A DNA stretch of 64,000 nt from Schizosaccharomyces osmophilus (taxonomy: Eukaryota; Ascomycota; Schizosaccharomycetes; Schizosaccharomycetales; Schizosaccharomycetaceae): positions 799,001 through 863,000 of the forward strand of contig NC_079240.1 of assembly GCF_027921745.1 (NCBI RefSeq), written 5' to 3'. The stretch's first letter is position 1. Each line of letters starts with the position of its first letter. This document shows, piece by piece, positions 62,188 through 64,000 of the stretch. A model generated the notes under the pieces. The model worked only from the letters and a program-made list of their open reading frames with translations. It searched no databases and was not told the origin of the DNA. The translations under genes were made by a program, and so were the position numbers.

Positions 62188-64000
62188 ATGGAAACAATTG
62201 CAGGTCATTTCTTTCTCGTAGGATTGTCGAGGAAGACGTTCAGTGATGTGGTAGCGGTGCATAAACAGAATGAAGAGAGCGGTGTCTCAGGGCAAAGCAA
62301 TGCTTTGGCAATGAATGTGAGCAAACGCCTTTCATTGAAACAAACACCAGGTGCTTCGCCATCATCATCTCGAAACAAAGATGAGAATCATCCTGGAAGC
62401 TTGTTTACTTCTCCATCCATTTCAAGATCCCCTTGTCGAACTTCCTTAGATCACAATTCTTCTCCAAACGTATCAAATCTTGCTGAAAAAAGCAAGAGCA
62501 GTTCTTCTGTAACTGATTCAAGCGTTACTACTCCGAGTCTATCTCGAAAGAACTCTGTCTCCCAACTGTACCCTCAGAATAAGCCTTCTCTGAATTTATC
62601 TGGTCTTAATAAGGATCGTTTACAAACTCGCTTCAGTATAGGCACGAATTATACACTGTCCGACGTTTACAAGTCTTACGACGCTTATTCAGAAGACCTT
62701 CCTTTTACTCCTTTTTTAAACCCTCTAGAAAGATGCTTTCCTCCCTCTTTGTTGCAGAGATATCCATCCCCAAAAGATATAGATAAAGAAAATGCAGAGT
62801 CTTATCGTTGCGAGTTTCCCAATTACGTCCCAATGTTTGTGTTTCCTAATGACATAACTATCAAGCGGTCTTGCACTCGTCCTGCTTCAACGCACCATAC
62901 GTTTGGCTTGACAAGTGAGGACAACTCCAAGGTTTATGGCATTTGCTTGATTAATTGGGTAAAGATGCCTTTGGAGATGCAATCGGACCTACGAAAGGCT
63001 TGTGATATTTGGCGAAGTCTTTATGCATCACCAGAAGATTTAGAAGTTGCTAATATTTTGTTGTTTAAGCTGCGTGCCGAAAAAGATCATCTTTCGCAAC
63101 TACGTGAGATGAGCAGAAAGGCCGAGCAAACTCCCTTTTTAAACGCATATTTCTCAGAGCAGTTTGCTACACACGAAGAAAATATACATCTTTACGAAGA
63201 GATGTTACGTCCTATGAAAAATTTACTTTTTGGATTAACTGATATATTCACTGAAGGCGAACATCTTTGGTTGCCAAAGGCATATGGCCTTTTAACTAAA
63301 CGGCCTTACTTGCAGTCTTTCTGTCGTGATTGGCTTCGAGTTTTATGCTCATCCCTTCTTGTCGATGAGCTTGATTACATTCCTCCTTCTGACGTTGCTT
63401 TCTTACGAAATATGTCTATTGAGGCTTACATTAAAAACGTATGCGATGAAATACCTTTACCGCCCAGAGGACTTTCTCAAACTCGTGTTGAAGTTGGACC
63501 TCTCCAACTCTGTGCTTTTCGAAGTCCTTTGAATGAAATTCCTGGATGGAGTGATGTGGATTTGTATCCTCTATTTCGTGCTTTAGACTTCCGGAACATC
63601 CTAACTCTTTTCGAAGCGGCGCTGCTAGAGTCGAAAATTTTGTTTTTATCTAAAAGTATAAGCATGCTTAGCTATGCGTCATTCGCTCTTATTCATCTGC
63701 TTTATCCACTAGAATGGCAGGGTTTATTCATTCCTGTTCTATCGAGGAGGTTGATTTCGTGTCTGGAAGCACCTTGCTCTTATATCATTGGTATTTCCAG
63801 TGATGCTATAGCTTTGGAAAATTTACAGTCGGATAGTATACCGCTTGTTGTATGCGATTTGGATAATAATTTGGCGAAAACTTATGGAACCCCGGTTACT
63901 TTACCTGCTTCCCTACGGCATAAATTGTATGCGAACTTGAGTACAGCTGCTCCCCTGCACTCTCATTACGATATACCTTTTGGGGTTCCAAAATATGTGT
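62188..64000 (+). CDS. DENN-domain protein (partial, runs off the right edge)
   Basis: Open from the ATG at 62188 to the window end (604 codons, no stop). It starts METIAGHFFLVGLSRKTFSD, the usual upstream-DENN beginning (HFFLVGL), followed by a ~110-residue Ser-rich insert. Then comes the uDENN region (YRCEFPNYVPMFVFPNDITI, GLTSEDNSKVYGICLINW), a helical stretch, and the core cDENN (LFRALDFRNILTLFEAALLE, then SKILFLSKSISMLSYASFAL, then LLYPLEWQGLFIPVLS). The dDENN end lies beyond the window. DENN proteins are exchange factors for Rab GTPases in membrane traffic. The order matches SPCC297.05 of S. pombe, which I remember only vaguely. Confidence 0.9.
   Translation, partial: METIAGHFFLVGLSRKTFSDVVAVHKQNEESGVSGQSNALAMNVSKRLSLKQTPGASPSSSRNKDENHPGSLFTSPSISRSPCRTSLDHNSSPNVSNLAEKSKSSSSVTDSSVTTPSLSRKNSVSQLYPQNKPSLNLSGLNKDRLQTRFSIGTNYTLSDVYKSYDAYSEDLPFTPFLNPLERCFPPSLLQRYPSPKDIDKENAESYRCEFPNYVPMFVFPNDITIKRSCTRPASTHHTFGLTSEDNSKVYGICLINWVKMPLEMQSDLRKACDIWRSLYASPEDLEVANILLFKLRAEKDHLSQLREMSRKAEQTPFLNAYFSEQFATHEENIHLYEEMLRPMKNLLFGLTDIFTEGEHLWLPKAYGLLTKRPYLQSFCRDWLRVLCSSLLVDELDYIPPSDVAFLRNMSIEAYIKNVCDEIPLPPRGLSQTRVEVGPLQLCAFRSPLNEIPGWSDVDLYPLFRALDFRNILTLFEAALLESKILFLSKSISMLSYASFALIHLLYPLEWQGLFIPVLSRRLISCLEAPCSYIIGISSDAIALENLQSDSIPLVVCDLDNNLAKTYGTPVTLPASLRHKLYANLSTAAPLHSHYDIPFGVPKYV

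Overview
This window is nuclear DNA from a fission yeast (genus Schizosaccharomyces). Three things point there: many short introns of the GTANG...CTAAY...YAG type, proteins closely matching remembered S. pombe chromosome III products, and an almost unbroken run of genes in the order I remember from S. pombe cosmids SPCC16A11/SPCC24B10, then SPCC1223, then SPCC297. The proteins differ from S. pombe often enough (for example Ptc2 and Mcm4) that this is more likely a sister species, probably of the octosporus/cryophilus/osmophilus group. Gene names below rest on protein features plus remembered order; no database was searched. Spliced genes were assembled by reading exon junctions by eye.

Layout. 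1-7.4 kb: a small mitochondrial-looking protein, rpn13 (three exons) and, divergently, mcm4/cdc21. 7.8-17.5 kb: an NAD-kinase-family protein, a possible tiny three-exon gene, a coiled-coil protein, a probable mitoribosomal protein with an antisense small reading frame over its start, tim9, a GPI-type surface protein and the AGC kinase gad8. 17.9-32.2 kb: ada2, rps17, the Msp1-type AAA ATPase yta4, a THO subunit, cgi121 (KEOPS), skb5, xlf1, tRNA-Arg, a PIN-domain nuclease (Swt1-like), a proteasome chaperone, emp24 and an L10K/UPF0390 protein. 32.4-41.9 kb: nts1-like, tpi1, the mitochondrial DNA polymerase pog1, and a four-exon tandem-PH protein. 41.9-46.7 kb: a long region with no convincing gene except tRNA-Gln; it holds a diverged direct repeat and forkhead-type motifs, and appears to be a synteny junction. 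46.7-57.6 kb: ptc2, tRNA-Lys, meu10, cbf12 and chorismate synthase. 58.5-64 kb: the kinase ssp1, set7, and a DENN-domain gene running off the right edge.

This is mostly an ordinary housekeeping euchromatic segment and I see no mobile element, CRISPR or obvious new multi-gene system. The points most worth a second look are: the NAD-kinase paralogue whose GGDGT nucleotide-binding motif reads GDNAT (possible pseudoenzyme); the cluster of Mei4/forkhead (FLEX-like) sites between meu10 and cbf12; the diverged 148-bp-period repeat carrying the same motif; several unannotatable small reading frames with protein-like character; 3' hairpins placed at or after gene ends; and splice structures that hide coding sequence (a 7-nt first exon in the THO gene, four exons in the PH gene).
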